Shown piece by piece: positions 43,666 through 53,912 of a DNA stretch of 64,000 nucleotides. This DNA is from Candidatus Thiodiazotropha sp. CDECU1. Lineage in GTDB: Bacteria; Pseudomonadota; Gammaproteobacteria; Chromatiales; Chromatiaceae. A program made the translations under genes and the position numbers. The stretch lies in assembly GCF_963455295.1 (NCBI RefSeq), contig NZ_OY734020.1, positions 496,001-560,000 of the forward strand, written 5' to 3'. Below the pieces are notes generated by a model that did no database searches, was not told the DNA's origin, and saw nothing but the letters and a program-made list of their open reading frames with translations. The number at the start of each line of letters is the position of its first letter. Position 1 is the first letter of the stretch.

Positions 43666-45353
43666 TGGATATCAAGCTCAATCCCAACGAACTCATCAAG
43701 GCCAACAGCCGCTATCTCCGGGGTACTCTGAGGGAGAGCATGGCCGATCAGGCGAGCGGTGCCCTGTCACCGGACGATGCCCAGATCAGCAAGTTCCATG
43801 GCTTCTACGAACAGGACGACCGGGACCAGCGGCTGCAGCGTCAGCAGCAGTTTCTGGAGCCCTACTACAGCTTCATGTTAAGGGCCCGGCTTCCCGGTGG
43901 TGTGTGCACGCCCCAGCAGTGGTTGGACATCGACGCGGTCGGGCGGGAGCTGGGTAATGGCAGCATTCGCCTCACCACCCGTCAGACCTTTCAATACCAC
44001 GGTATCCTGAAGCGCAATCTGAAGCCCCTGATCCAGCGCATCAACCAGGCCATGATCGACTCCATCGGTGGCTGTGGCGATGTCAATCGCAATGTGCTCT
44101 GCAATCCCAATCCGGAGCGTTCAACCCTGCACGAAGAGGTCTATGGCTGGGCCCGACGTATCAGTGAGCATCTGTTGCCCAAGACCCGTGCCTACCATGA
44201 GATCTGGCTCGATGGTGAGCAGGTAACGGGCGGCGAAGCGGAACCCATCTATGGGGAGACCTATCTGCCGCGCAAGTTCAAGACCGCGGTGGCGATACCG
44301 CCCCACAACGACGTGGACGTCTACACCAACGATCTCGGGTTTGTGGCTATTGTGGATGGCGACCGGCTGCTGGGTTTCAATGTTCTGGCCGGTGGCGGCA
44401 TGGGTGCCACCCACGACGACCCTTCCACCTTTCCACGCCTGGCGGATGAACTCGGTTTCATCCCTCCCGAGCAGACCCTGGCGGTTGCCGAAGCGGTGGT
44501 CAGTGTGCAGCGGGATTACGGCGACCGGGTCAGCCGGCGTCACGCGCGGCTCAAATACACCATTCAACGCATGGGTCTGGCCACCTTCATCAGCGAGGTG
44601 GAGCAGCGTGCCGGCCTGCGCTTCGAACCTTCTCACAGGGTCCAATTCACCAGCCAGGGCGACCGCTATGGCTGGGTAGGGGACGCTGGGGATCGTTATC
44701 ACCTGACCCTCTATATCGAGAACGGCCGGGTGGTCGACACCCCGGATGCGAGCCTCATGAGTGGCTTGCGGGAGATCGCCGAAATCCACCAGGGGGACTT
44801 TCGTATCACCCCGAGTCAGAACCTGATTGTGGCCGGCGTGGCACAGGACCAGAAAGGGACTATCGAGGGGATTGCCCGCCGCCACGGTCTGTTGGCCGAG
44901 GATCGCAGTCCCACCCGTCTGGCCAGTATCGCCTGTGTGGCCTTCCCCACCTGCCCTCAGGCCATGGCCGAGGCCGAACGCTATTTTCCCGAGCTGTTGC
45001 AGACCATCGAGGAGATGGCACAGCGTAACGGCATCCACCGGCAGGCCATCGTCATGCGCATGACCGGCTGCCCCAATGGTTGTGCCAGACCCTATGTGGC
45101 GGAGATCGGCCTGGTGGGCAAAGGTCCGGGACGCTACAACCTGCACCTGGGCGGTGACGGTACCGGCTTGCGGTTGAATCGCCTCTATCGCAAGAATCTC
45201 AATGAGAGCGAGCTGCTGCAGACCCTAGATGAGCTATTCCAAAGCTATGCAGCCGAGGGTCAATCCCAGGAGCGTTTCGGTGAATTCGTGGTGCGCCATG
45301 GTCTGGTGAGGCCGGTGATCGATCCCGCGGAGGACTATCATGAATCCCCTTGA
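43665..45353 (+). CDS. cysI: Sulfite reductase [NADPH] haemoprotein beta subunit
   Basis: A 562-residue sirohaem/[4Fe-4S] enzyme reducing sulfite to sulfide. The cluster-sirohaem cysteines are present: C424 and C430 in [17 protein letters not shown]469 and C473 in [10 protein letters not shown]. Paired ferrite-reductase domains ([13 protein letters not shown] and KYTIQRMG) surround them. It overlaps cysH by 14 bp. Assimilatory function is indicated by the cysJ and cysH partners. Confidence 0.95.
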   Translation: MDIKLNPNELIKANSRYLRGTLRESMADQASGALSPDDAQISKFHGFYEQDDRDQRLQRQQQFLEPYYSFMLRARLPGGVCTPQQWLDIDAVGRELGNGSIRLTTRQTFQYHGILKRNLKPLIQRINQAMIDSIGGCGDVNRNVLCNPNPERSTLHEEVYGWARRISEHLLPKTRAYHEIWLDGEQVTGGEAEPIYGETYLPRKFKTAVAIPPHNDVDVYTNDLGFVAIVDGDRLLGFNVLAGGGMGATHDDPSTFPRLADELGFIPPEQTLAVAEAVVSVQRDYGDRVSRRHARLKYTIQRMGLATFISEVEQRAGLRFEPSHRVQFTSQGDRYGWVGDAGDRYHLTLYIENGRVVDTPDASLMSGLREIAEIHQGDFRITPSQNLIVAGVAQDQKGTIEGIARRHGLLAEDRSPTRLASIACVAFPTCPQAMAEAERYFPELLQTIEEMAQRNGIHRQAIVMRMTGCPNGCARPYVAEIGLVGKGPGRYNLHLGGDGTGLRLNRLYRKNLNESELLQTLDELFQSYAAEGQSQERFGEFVVRHGLVRPVIDPAEDYHESP

Positions 45354-46062
45354 AGAGATCACCCTGGTGCCCCAAGGCGTTCCCGGGGAGCTCGAAGGTA
45401 TTAACCGTAAGCTTGAGGGAGTGAGCGCGGAACAACGTGTCGAGTGGGCCCTGGGCCATCTCCGGGGTGAGCATATCCTGACCTCGAGTTTTGGTATCCA
45501 AGGTGCCGTCATGTTGCATCTGGTAACCCGCATCATGCCCGATATCCCGGTGGTGCTGGTGGACACCGGCTACCTCTTTCCGGAGACCTACAGTTTTATC
45601 GATCAGTTGACCGAACGTCTTAACTTGAATCTTCAGGTCTACCGTGCCGAGTACTCCCCGGCCTGGCAGGAGAGCCGTTATGGCCGTCTCTGGGAGCAGG
45701 GATTGCCGGGCATCGAACACTACAACCGGATCAACAAGGTGGACCCCCTGCAGCGCGCCTTGAAGGAGCTCCGGGTGGGCAGCTGGTTCGCCGGTCTGCG
45801 CCGGCAGCAGTCCCAGAGCCGGTCCACTCTGCCAGTGGTACGGATCCAGGATGGCCGCTTCAAGATCCATCCGGTGGTCGACTGGCACAGCCGGGATGTG
45901 CACCGCTATCTGCAACAGCACAATCTTCCCTACCATCCCCTGTGGGACCAGGGCTACGCATCGGTGGGGGATATCCACACCAGCCGTCCATTGGAGCTGG
46001 GCATGCACGAGGAGGAGACCCGTTTCTTCGGACTGAAGCGGGAGTGCGGCATACATGAATGA
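45340..46062 (+). CDS. cysH: Phosphoadenylyl-sulfate reductase (thioredoxin)
   Basis: A 240-residue PAPS reductase with a P-loop-like [13 protein letters not shown], an [12 protein letters not shown] motif and the C-terminal ECGIHE with catalytic Cys236. The CC and CxxC cysteines that bind an Fe-S cluster in APS reductases are absent, so PAPS is the expected substrate, consistent with cysC downstream. It completes a tightly overlapping cysJIH operon. Confidence 0.94.
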   Translation: MNPLEEITLVPQGVPGELEGINRKLEGVSAEQRVEWALGHLRGEHILTSSFGIQGAVMLHLVTRIMPDIPVVLVDTGYLFPETYSFIDQLTERLNLNLQVYRAEYSPAWQESRYGRLWEQGLPGIEHYNRINKVDPLQRALKELRVGSWFAGLRRQQSQSRSTLPVVRIQDGRFKIHPVVDWHSRDVHRYLQQHNLPYHPLWDQGYASVGDIHTSRPLELGMHEEETRFFGLKRECGIHE

Positions 46063-46405
46063 GTGATTGGGTGTTCGCTGCGTTCACGGGTTCAATATCC
46101 CCCCTCTCCCTGTCCCTCTCCCGCGAGGGGAGAGAGGACGTTCTTATAGAGTGTATCCAAAGTTTCATGTCAGTTGGTAGACATGCTTTCTGTTCAAGAA
46201 CAGCCTTGATCCGTGCATTCCCTCTCCCCTCGCGGGAGAGGGCCAGGGAGAGGGGGAACCAACAATCGGTGAGCAAAGCGAAGACATTAACTAAAAACTA
46301 AAAACTAAAAACTCAAAACTTTTTAAAAGCGGTTGCTTATGCAGCATCACGCAATGAAGGTACCTGAACAAATTTTCTAAATCTGAGATAAGGAGCAATT
46401 TTAAA
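46063..46405. other. Intergenic region with nested repeats between cysH and cysC
   Basis: About 340 bp without a gene. It contains a pair of 35-bp inverted arms (46100-46134 and 46222-46256), an outer imperfect pair GTGTTCGCTGCGTTCAC (46071-46087) and GTGAGCAAAGCGAA (46269-46282), then a run of AACTAAA-type units (46289-46320) and the cysC ribosome-binding site AAGGAG. Confidence 0.6.
46100..46256. repeat. REP-like inverted pair (REPIN-type element)
   Basis: The left arm 46100-46134 and right arm 46222-46256 are 35 bp each and complementary with one mismatch, separated by 87 bp. Each arm also contains its own hairpin, CTCTCCC-GCGAG-GGGAGAG. The CCCTCTCCC...GGGGAGAG core is a frequent intergenic palindrome in proteobacteria. 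Confidence 0.75.
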
Positions 46406-47032
46406 ATGAGCAGCAATATCGTCTGGCATTCCCACCCGGTCGACCAGGAGACCAGGTCGCAGCAGAAATTCCAGCGCCCGCTTGTGATCTGGTTCACCGG
46501 CCTCAGCGCCTCCGGTAAATCCACCATCGCCGGGGCCCTGGAGCAGATCCTCACCGGGCAGGGCTATCACACCTACCTGCTGGACGGCGACAATGTCCGG
46601 CACGGTCTCTGCCGGGATCTGGGATTCAGTGACGATGACCGTCAGGAGAATATCCGCCGGGTGGGCGAGGTGGCGAAGCTGATGGCCGACGGCGGTCTGA
46701 TCACCCTGGCTGCCTTCATCTCCCCCTTTCGTGACGACCGCCGGCTGGTGAGGGAGATCATGCCCGAGGGACAGTTCGTGGAGGTCTTCGTGGATGCGGA
46801 TCTGTCGGTCTGCCGCGAGCGTGATCCCAAGGGGCTGTATGCCAAAGCGGATCGAGGCGAAATCAAGCAGTTCACCGGTATCGACAGCCCTTATGAGGTG
46901 CCTGAGAAAGCGGAGGTACATATACCCGCCGGTGAGATCTCGGTGGCGGAGGCGGTCAACCAGCTGTTGGCCTATCTGCATGAAATCGGTGCCTTGCAGG
47001 CGGGTTACCAACCGGTTGCCCTGGAAGCCTGA
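46406..47032 (+). CDS. cysC: Adenylyl-sulfate kinase
   Basis: A 208-residue APS kinase with P-loop GLSASGKST at 32-40, [15 protein letters not shown] and the ISPFRDDR motif, then [22 protein letters not shown]. It phosphorylates APS to PAPS. It stands apart from cysJIH by a repeat-filled 343-bp gap and precedes a DUF2061 gene by 15 bp. No sulfate adenylyltransferase (cysDN or sat) is in the window. Confidence 0.94.
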   Translation: MSSNIVWHSHPVDQETRSQQKFQRPLVIWFTGLSASGKSTIAGALEQILTGQGYHTYLLDGDNVRHGLCRDLGFSDDDRQENIRRVGEVAKLMADGGLITLAAFISPFRDDRRLVREIMPEGQFVEVFVDADLSVCRERDPKGLYAKADRGEIKQFTGIDSPYEVPEKAEVHIPAGEISVAEAVNQLLAYLHEIGALQAGYQPVALEA

Positions 47033-47047
47033 GGCGGATAACGACTG

Positions 47048-47374
47048 ATGCTGCTATCTTTTGCGGACAAAAAAGCCGAGAAGCGGTCGCAACAGGCCGT
47101 CACCTCGGATCGCCCCATACGCAGTCTCGCCAAGGCGGTTTCCTGGCGTGTCACCGGCTCCATCGACACCATCCTGCTCTCCTGGTTCTTCACCGGCAGC
47201 CTGAGCACGGCGGCGGCCATCGGCCTCACCGAGGTGGTGACCAAAATGGTGCTCTATTACCTGCATGAGCGGGCCTGGAATCGGATATCTCTGGGTAGAT
47301 CAGGGGTTGATTGCACCCATGGCGCGGAGGTATTGCAGGTGGATTGTAACCATGTCCTGAAAGAGACAGGTTAA
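47048..47374 (+). CDS. DUF2061 membrane protein
   Basis: A 108-residue protein with two hydrophobic segments (SWRVTGSIDTILLSWFFTGS and AAAIGLTEVVTKMVLYYLHERAW) that define DUF2061. These proteins are often next to or fused with cysC, suggesting a membrane role linked to sulfate activation. Function is unknown. Its stop overlaps the stop of the convergent sulfotransferase gene. Confidence 0.82.
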   Translation: MLLSFADKKAEKRSQQAVTSDRPIRSLAKAVSWRVTGSIDTILLSWFFTGSLSTAAAIGLTEVVTKMVLYYLHERAWNRISLGRSGVDCTHGAEVLQVDCNHVLKETG

Positions 47375-47901
47375 ACCGATGCGTTGTAGCGGATCTGCCA
47401 CTCTGCAAGGGCCTTATCCAGTTCACCCTGGGCGCCTATCCAATTCCAGAAATCGACAAAGTCACTGCTGGCGTTTTCCAGGTTGAACATCATTGTGTGA
47501 TCCTTGCCTTTGAGGAAGAGTGAGATATTTCGCGAAACGGTATTCATATAATCGGAAGCGATCTCCAGCGCCGATTGCTGTTGTCCACCCATGAGGATAC
47601 CTTCCCTGTATGCCCGCATGATGCCGTAGTCCATGCGCTTGACGAAGCTCTCCACCGACGCTTGGCGATCCCGGGTTAGGTGAACATAGTAGGCGTCGTT
47701 GCCATATTTCTGGTCGAGTCGTCCGAGCATCCAGCATAACCGGTTGTCCGCCTCGATATGGTTGTCGGGGTAGGCCAGGCGCAGATCTCCAGTCAGGGTT
47801 GAACGGGACTCATGGGCCGCGGAAAAGTTGCTGATGTGTTTGCAGGCCTGAACGAAGGTTGAGGATCCACACCTACCTGCATTGAGAATAAAGATATTCA
47901 T
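47371..47901 (-). CDS. PAPS-dependent sulfotransferase-like protein
   Basis: A 176-residue small sulfotransferase-fold protein. The 5'-phosphosulfate loop is seen as LNAGRCGSSTFVQAC at the N-terminus and the 3'-phosphate motif as HLTRDRQASVESF in the middle; a C-terminal helix holds ENASSDFVDFWNWIGAQ. It overlaps the upstream glycosyltransferase gene by 4 bp, so sulfation of a glycan or glycosylated product is likely. It faces cysC, which makes the donor. Confidence 0.75.
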   Translation of the reverse strand: MNIFILNAGRCGSSTFVQACKHISNFSAAHESRSTLTGDLRLAYPDNHIEADNRLCWMLGRLDQKYGNDAYYVHLTRDRQASVESFVKRMDYGIMRAYREGILMGGQQQSALEIASDYMNTVSRNISLFLKGKDHTMMFNLENASSDFVDFWNWIGAQGELDKALAEWQIRYNASV

Positions 47902-49739
47902 AATAGTTGTGTAAGGAGCTGCCGCCAGTTTTCACGGTCCTCGGTGTATGACTGCAATGCCTGCAGGATCTGTTGCCTGCGCCGCTGTCGATGCTGGATT
48001 GAACGAATCATGGCATAACCGGGAGAGCCTTCACCGAAGTTGCCGGCCATGTTGCCTATGAATTGTCGAATATTCTCAATTGCATCTGTGGTTGAGGAAC
48101 AGTGCAACCACCAGCGGTCTCGATTATCGATCTGTTGCTTGAGGGTTTCCAGCTTGGCCATGATTTCTTGCTGCATTTGCTTGTAGCGATCCAGCATGCT
48201 GGATTCGGTAGTGATCAGGATCTGCGCTATCCGTTCGTCGGTGATCTTTTGCTGCGGGTATCCATGCTCAATCAATGCCTGCAGGCTGAACAGCATGATA
48301 TCGCCGAAGAACTGACGTTCGAATTCACCCGATATATCTATGCCTGTCCGGCCTTTGTCGATACCCGGTCTGAATTCGGATTCGCCGGTCTGATCCCGGG
48401 TGCGCTTATGCAGTAGCGGCAGATTGGCGGATACGAATCGACTACCCAGTTCGGATTTCAAAATGCGTCCCAGTTGCGGACCGGCCATGCGCAGCTTGAG
48501 TGTCGCGAAGGGGATAAAGTAGTCCAGTGCCTGGGGACTGAGAAGATAGTTACCGGTGTAAAGGGTACGTGCCGGTGCGAGTTCCATCGCCGCTGGCGGG
48601 TTGGTGTAGACGTTTTGCCGGGTCAGGTGTTCGCCATCGAAAAAGTGACTCAACAGCTGGGAAAAATCGTTGAAACAGGCAACTTGATCGTGCTCGCCCT
48701 GAAGCCGGCAGCTGTAACGGAAGTATTCCTGTTGATCATGAAAACCAAACAGATCAGCCATGTCATGGTAGGCCGCGTCTCCGCCCTGGGTGGTTGCCGT
48801 CTGATGAAATTGGCATGCGTGCTCAGGTTGCAGTCTGGCGCAGTCAGAGACGAATCCCAGGACATCCTGCAGGAAATTAGCGGCCATCACCGCGGGCGAC
48901 ACCGGGGGATCGCCAACCACCTTGCCGGTCAAAACCAGGGTCTCTGTGGAGGCGTAGATGCGATCGATGCGATGAAAGTAGTTGATGGCATAGATGCCAT
49001 CCCGATGGCGGTGACTGTTGACCCGGAACTCCTGGTCGCTGTCGATGAACCAGATCAATGTCTGGCTATCGCCAGCGATAAGCTGTTTCAGTTTCAAGTA
49101 GCTTAGGTTGCGAGTGATAGACGCCCCTTTGTGATAAAAGGCCGTTGCTGGTTGATCGCCGAGAATCCTGACTAGATTTTCCCGTTGACTATCGCTCAGT
49201 TTATCCAGTTGTTGCAGTTGTTCATCCTGACCGAAGTAGATGGCCTCGAGACCGAGTTGGCAAAACTGTTGTTGTATCTTGCGGTTCAAGTTCCGGTTGT
49301 CCGGATCTTTACTGTCATCCGCAATCAGCACCCTTATCTTTTGGAATTTCTGTTGTGCGAAGCCGCCATAATTGAAGCGTCGGCAGAGGGTGTACAGGCT
49401 GTCCAAGCAGGTTTGAAGATGCTGTGGTCTGTCAGCGACGGGTATCACGATAATGAAGTTATGTCGGTCATCTATTGATTGATTGGCGATCAGTGACTCC
49501 AACTCCAGAAACAGCTGTTGATGAAGGTCGAGTAGATCATCGGGGTAGCCGCTGCGGTGCAACTGGTGTTCAAGGTACATGCTTGCAGTGTCAGTCAACT
49601 CGACCAGTGCAGTGGTATGTTTGCTGGTCAGGTCGGTGTTCGATAGCTTTTGCCAATGCTCGACGGCATTGTGCAACGATGGATGGGAGGCGTGTTGGGT
49701 GAAAAACCTTTGCAGTGCTTGAAGTTTGTCTGAGGCCAT
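47898..49739 (-). CDS. GT-A-fold glycosyltransferase-like protein
   Basis: A 613-residue protein. Residues ~95-330 resemble a family 2-type GT-A domain: FIIVIPVADRPQHLQTCLDSL as the first strand, VLIADDSKDPDNRNL, and FIDSDQEFR as a DxD-like metal site. Flanking helical regions at ~1-90 and ~520-613 are rich in Gln and Leu and may be coiled coils. Adjacent ThDP enzyme (26 bp upstream) and sulfotransferase (overlapping) form one operon. Substrate unknown. Confidence 0.65.
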   Translation of the reverse strand: MASDKLQALQRFFTQHASHPSLHNAVEHWQKLSNTDLTSKHTTALVELTDTASMYLEHQLHRSGYPDDLLDLHQQLFLELESLIANQSIDDRHNFIIVIPVADRPQHLQTCLDSLYTLCRRFNYGGFAQQKFQKIRVLIADDSKDPDNRNLNRKIQQQFCQLGLEAIYFGQDEQLQQLDKLSDSQRENLVRILGDQPATAFYHKGASITRNLSYLKLKQLIAGDSQTLIWFIDSDQEFRVNSHRHRDGIYAINYFHRIDRIYASTETLVLTGKVVGDPPVSPAVMAANFLQDVLGFVSDCARLQPEHACQFHQTATTQGGDAAYHDMADLFGFHDQQEYFRYSCRLQGEHDQVACFNDFSQLLSHFFDGEHLTRQNVYTNPPAAMELAPARTLYTGNYLLSPQALDYFIPFATLKLRMAGPQLGRILKSELGSRFVSANLPLLHKRTRDQTGESEFRPGIDKGRTGIDISGEFERQFFGDIMLFSLQALIEHGYPQQKITDERIAQILITTESSMLDRYKQMQQEIMAKLETLKQQIDNRDRWWLHCSSTTDAIENIRQFIGNMAGNFGEGSPGYAMIRSIQHRQRRRQQILQALQSYTEDRENWRQLLTQLL

Positions 49740-49765
49740 TGTTTATGGATTTTTCAGACGGATCG

Positions 49766-51433
49766 TCAACGCTTGGAGGAGTAGTTGGGAAAGGCATCCT
49801 TGTCGATAGTGATATCGATCAGGTTGATTGCCTGGCGTAAATCATAGGTTTCGAACAGGTGATCCAGGTCCTCCGGCGCTGTTATCTGTTTATAGTTAAT
49901 GCCGAAGGTCTGGGCAAGATGGCTGTAGTCGGGATTGATGAAATCGCAGTTGATGAAACGCTGCTGATAGAGTTGATGTTGGTTTTTTCGAATCAGTCCC
50001 ATGGTGCCGTTATTGAACAGTACCACATTCAGCGGCTGCTTATAGTTGACCGCAGTCATGATCTCCATGCAGCACATCTGAAAACCCCCATCCCCAAGCA
50101 CGGCGAAGCTGGGCATCTGCGCGGTGAATTGGGCGCCGATGGCAGCGGGAATGGCGTGCCCCAGGGATGAGATGCCGGAGTTGGGGTAGTATTGGGTGCC
50201 GTTGGAGACCTCATAGAAGTTCTGGGCGAAGATCATATTGTCATCGAATACCCGTATCCCTTGCGGGAAATGTTCAGCCAGCTTGTTAAAGAATGCCGCA
50301 GCGAGGGAAAAGCCCGATTTGAATATGGTGTAGTCACCTTCGCTGGATGACTTGAGGTCGGTAATATTGTTCTCTGTTTCAGTGATACGCGTCTGAGCCT
50401 CACGCTTCACGCTCAACCTCGCCATGAGAGCGTTTATCACTTCGCCGATATCGCCGCAGATTGCCAGATCTGCCTTGAATACCTTCTCCAGTTGATGCGG
50501 GTCGTTGTCAATCTGAACGATTTTTCGATCCCGCAGCAGGGAGTGATCCCAAACATAGCTGGTACGTTCATTGAAACCGGCGCCCAGAATGATCAACAGA
50601 TCTGCTTTTTCCACAATGAACTTGTAGGCATTGCCGCTGGATGTGACGCCCAGGCTGCCGAGGGAGAGTGTGGAGTCTTCACTGACGATCCCTTTGCCCT
50701 TGAGACTTGAGGCGACAGGAAGTTGCAGTAATTGGCTGAAGGCGCTGACTGCGTCCCGGGCGCCCGAACGAATAGCCCCGTAACCGGCGACGATGACCGG
50801 CTGGCTTGCCTCCTGGAGCAGAGTGCGGAAGTGATCCAGTTTGCTTTCCTGCACCGGGTTGAAGATCGGTTCAGGCTTGATGGTCAGATCCTCAAGCAGT
50901 GCCTCCTCGATCAACTCGCTTTGCACATTGAATGGAATACTCAGCAACACAGGTCCGGGGTTGGGTTCAAACAGTGCCTTGCTCGCCTGAATCAATACTT
51001 GAGGCAGATAGTCGGTCCTCTCCACCGTTTTACTGTATTGGGTGATCTGTTTGAACAGTGCGGCCTGGTCGATGCTGCCGCCTTCACCGGAACTCTCCTG
51101 CAATCCCCCTTTGCCGAAGATATAGGTGGGGGCCTCGCCGGTGATGGCCAGAACGGGCTGTTTGTCCGCGTAGGCGTTGGCAATGCCGGTGATCAGGTTG
51201 GTGGCGCCCGGTCCCGCGGTGGCGATACATGCAGCCACCTTGCCGGATGCCTTGGCATAACCCCCGGCCATGAAGGCCGCCCCCTGTTCATGTTTGGCCA
51301 AAACGGCCTGAACAGTCGAGTCGTAGAGGGCATCGTAGATCGGCAGAACATGCGCCCCCGGCATACCGAAAATGGTATCTATGCCAAGGCGTTCAAGGTA
51401 TCTGACGATAAATTCACTGACTTTTATCTTCAT
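49766..51433 (-). CDS. ThDP-dependent enzyme, acetolactate-synthase-like
   Basis: A 555-residue protein of the three-domain ThDP family. The N-terminal Pyr domain has the catalytic Glu in AKHEQGAAFMAGGYA and ATAGPGATNLITG; the central domain spans ~190-330; the C-terminal PP domain has the ThDP/Mg motif GDGGFQMCCMEIMTAVNYKQ...NN. The loop GKGGLQESSGEGG differs from the usual acetolactate synthase sequence, and there is no regulatory subunit gene, so decarboxylation or carboligation of another 2-oxo acid is likely. It heads an operon with a glycosyltransferase and sulfotransferase. Confidence 0.78.
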   Translation of the reverse strand: MKIKVSEFIVRYLERLGIDTIFGMPGAHVLPIYDALYDSTVQAVLAKHEQGAAFMAGGYAKASGKVAACIATAGPGATNLITGIANAYADKQPVLAITGEAPTYIFGKGGLQESSGEGGSIDQAALFKQITQYSKTVERTDYLPQVLIQASKALFEPNPGPVLLSIPFNVQSELIEEALLEDLTIKPEPIFNPVQESKLDHFRTLLQEASQPVIVAGYGAIRSGARDAVSAFSQLLQLPVASSLKGKGIVSEDSTLSLGSLGVTSSGNAYKFIVEKADLLIILGAGFNERTSYVWDHSLLRDRKIVQIDNDPHQLEKVFKADLAICGDIGEVINALMARLSVKREAQTRITETENNITDLKSSSEGDYTIFKSGFSLAAAFFNKLAEHFPQGIRVFDDNMIFAQNFYEVSNGTQYYPNSGISSLGHAIPAAIGAQFTAQMPSFAVLGDGGFQMCCMEIMTAVNYKQPLNVVLFNNGTMGLIRKNQHQLYQQRFINCDFINPDYSHLAQTFGINYKQITAPEDLDHLFETYDLRQAINLIDITIDKDAFPNYSSKR

Positions 51434-51734
51434 CGAACTGCTTCAACTTTACAGGCGCATTGCGGCTTGAGCCGTACAATGGGCTTCTGGGTCTCTTTGC
51501 AAGGCGGCCTGTTTATCCTGGTTTCATTCTGAGTTCTTCTCGGTCGGGACAAGGCACGCGATTTATTGAGACACAAGAGCGCAGAGGATAGCCATATTCC
51601 CAATCAATGTCATCCTGCTGCCCAATGGGAGTAGTTTGATAAGCTGGGGTGCACAGGAGGTGTTAGTCAATGTCGGTAACACTATCTGGATGTTGCTAGG
51701 CGCCTACTTATGTTCATATAGTTGATGGGGGAAA
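51434..51734. other. Intergenic region with no clear feature
   Basis: About 300 bp without a gene, between the leftward ThDP operon promoter side and the 3' end of the MFS gene. A 20-codon hydrophobic frame near 51663-51725 is noted but not called. No terminator-like hairpin with a T run was found. Confidence 0.35.
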
Positions 51735-52931
51735 CTAGTTAATACCGATATTGGAGTAGGCGAGCCGGCTCTCCCGGCCCATGGTCGGCGTTTCCGGCAC
51801 CAGTAGAGAGAGGGCGAAGGATACACCCGCCATGGCGGCGCCCGCATAGAAGACCAGGGCGGGGTCTGTCAGCCAGATGATGCCGAACAGGGCGGGGATG
51901 ACCACTGCGGCGATATGGTTGATGGAGAAGCTGACACCTGCGCTGGAGGCGATATCCTCGGGTGCGGCGATCTTTTGGAAATAGGTCTTCAGGGCGATGG
52001 CCAGGGCGAAGAAGAGGTGATCGATGACGTAGAGACCGGCAGCGACCCAGGCGGTCTCCACCAGGGCGTAGCCGCAAAACACCAGAACCAGCCCCGCGTA
52101 TTCGATCAACAGTGCCCGGTGTTCCCCGATCCGGCCTATCAGCCGGCCGATGCGTGGGGCCAGGAAGACATTGATCGTGGCGTTGATCAGAAACAGCAGG
52201 GCAATCTGAGAGACGCTGTAGCCAAACTTCTCCACCATCAAAAAGCCTGCAAACACGACAAAGATCTGCCGCCTTGCCCCCGACATGAAGGTCAGGGTGT
52301 AGTAGAGCCAGTAGCGTTTGCGAAACACCATGTGTTTATGCTGTTCGGTCTTCTGCGGGAAGAGCGGGAAGGCCAACCAGGCAATCAATACGATCACCAG
52401 GGTGAGTCCGCCCATGATCAAATAGATCCATTGGAAATCGAGGCCCAGCAGATCGTCTAACAGCCAGATCAGGCCGAAGGTGATGATAGAGGCGAAAGAG
52501 CCCGCGGCGATCAGGCGTCCAAGGGTCTCCGGGGAGCGGGCTTTATCGATCCACTGCAGGGCGAGTGATGTCTGCAGGGTTTCATAGTAGTGAAAGCCTA
52601 TGGACATGATGACGGTGGTGATATAGAGACCGATCACCGATGGAAAAAGCCCGGTGATGGCGGTGCCGACCCCCAGCAGTGCCAGGGAGATATAGGCCAG
52701 TCGCTGTTCGCGGATCAGCAGCAGAAGAAATACCACGGCAAAGGCAAGAAAACCGGGGATTTCACGCAGGCTCTGGAGTATGCCAATCTCCCTGCCGGTG
52801 AAAGCGGCCCGCTCGATGGCAAAGTTATTCAACAGGGTCTGCCAGGCCGCGAAGCTGAGTGGCACCGCAATGGCCATCAACAGCAGGAGGATTTCGGGAC
52901 GCCTGAGTTTTGCTAGAGAGAAGCTTTGCAT
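51735..52931 (-). CDS. MFS transporter
   Basis: A 398-residue protein with twelve predicted helices and a MFS loop after TM8 (NVFLAPRIGRLIGRIGEHRALL). A preserved HYYETLQTSLALQWI segment in TM4-5 is unlike sugar porters. It is divergent from the AraC regulator with only 43 bp between the starts, so it is the likely target of that regulator. Substrate unknown. Confidence 0.82.
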   Translation of the reverse strand: MQSFSLAKLRRPEILLLLMAIAVPLSFAAWQTLLNNFAIERAAFTGREIGILQSLREIPGFLAFAVVFLLLLIREQRLAYISLALLGVGTAITGLFPSVIGLYITTVIMSIGFHYYETLQTSLALQWIDKARSPETLGRLIAAGSFASIITFGLIWLLDDLLGLDFQWIYLIMGGLTLVIVLIAWLAFPLFPQKTEQHKHMVFRKRYWLYYTLTFMSGARRQIFVVFAGFLMVEKFGYSVSQIALLFLINATINVFLAPRIGRLIGRIGEHRALLIEYAGLVLVFCGYALVETAWVAAGLYVIDHLFFALAIALKTYFQKIAAPEDIASSAGVSFSINHIAAVVIPALFGIIWLTDPALVFYAGAAMAGVSFALSLLVPETPTMGRESRLAYSNIGIN

Positions 52932-52974
52932 AGTGTGATTATGGCCCCTTTTCTTTTGGCGTAATAGCTATAAT

Positions 52975-53805
52975 ATGACAATGAATATCGAGAAAAAGAC
53001 AGTTGATCCCTCGGTCCATGTGGGACATGTCGTCGATGCCCGGAGACCTGTACTTTCTGTTTCCATGGAGAGACCGGGGGCTGAGTTGGTGACCCGGCAT
53101 GCCCATTTGCGGGGGCAACTGCTGTATGCCATCCGCGGCGTAATGAGGACCACCACGGACAAGGGGGCCTGGTTGGTACCCCCGGCCCAGGCGGTCTGGA
53201 TCCCCCCCGGGGAGATGCACGAGGTGGAGATGACGCAACCGGTATCCCTGCGTTCGATCTATATCGATCCCGCCTATCTGACCGGGCTGCCTGAGAGCTG
53301 CTGCGTGCTGAGAGTGACACCGTTGTTGCGGGCCTTGATCCTGGAGGCGAGCCTTATCGGCAACCAATATCGGGAAGCGAGTGCGGAGTGGAGGTTGATG
53401 CTGGTGATCCTGGACCAGATGCAGAAGATCGAGCAGTTCCCCTTCCATCTGCCCTTTTCGGACGAACCCCGAATCCGCAGGATCATCGATACCCTGGTGG
53501 AAAATCCTGCGGATAACCAGACCCTGGCCCAGTGGGCGACCCACGCCGGTGCCAGTGAGCGTACCCTCGGACGGCTGTTCCTCAGCAATTTGGGGATGAG
53601 TTTTGGCGCTTGGCGGCGGCGATTGCGTCTGTTGGAGGCCATGAACCGGTTGGCGGATGGGATCTCGGTTAGCGAGGTCGCATTCGAGTTGGGGTATGCC
53701 AGTCCAAGCGCATTCATCGCCATGTTCCGTGAAAACCTGGGTGAACCGCCGGCCCGGTTTTTCAGCGAGTCGAGTCACCATAAGGCTACCGATTCCCGAG
53801 AATAG
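52975..53805 (+). CDS. AraC-family regulator with cupin sensor domain
   Basis: A 276-residue regulator. An N-terminal cupin at ~25-110 ([17 protein letters not shown] and [11 protein letters not shown]) precedes a double helix-turn-helix domain at ~165-265 ([20 protein letters not shown] and [27 protein letters not shown]). It belongs to the group that controls an adjacent MFS gene; here the MFS gene is 43 bp away and divergent. Confidence 0.87.
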   Translation: MTMNIEKKTVDPSVHVGHVVDARRPVLSVSMERPGAELVTRHAHLRGQLLYAIRGVMRTTTDKGAWLVPPAQAVWIPPGEMHEVEMTQPVSLRSIYIDPAYLTGLPESCCVLRVTPLLRALILEASLIGNQYREASAEWRLMLVILDQMQKIEQFPFHLPFSDEPRIRRIIDTLVENPADNQTLAQWATHAGASERTLGRLFLSNLGMSFGAWRRRLRLLEAMNRLADGISVSEVAFELGYASPSAFIAMFRENLGEPPARFFSESSHHKATDSRE

Positions 53806-53912
53806 TGCTGAAAAAACGCAGCATGGAGTTGGCTTTAATGGATGCATGGTTTATTATCTGCTTCCTTTTTTCCGGTCGAAGACCTAATTTCGCCCCCCTG
53901 TGGAGAGCATCG

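Noticed and set aside
44121-45146. Leftward open frame of 341 codons within cysI
   Set aside because: Antisense shadow of cysI; no start site or protein family.
51663-51725. Short hydrophobic frame (LVNVGNTIWMLLGAYL-like) suggesting a remnant of a small membrane protein
   Set aside because: Only 20 codons are readable and no flanking homology was seen, so a pseudogene call is not supported.
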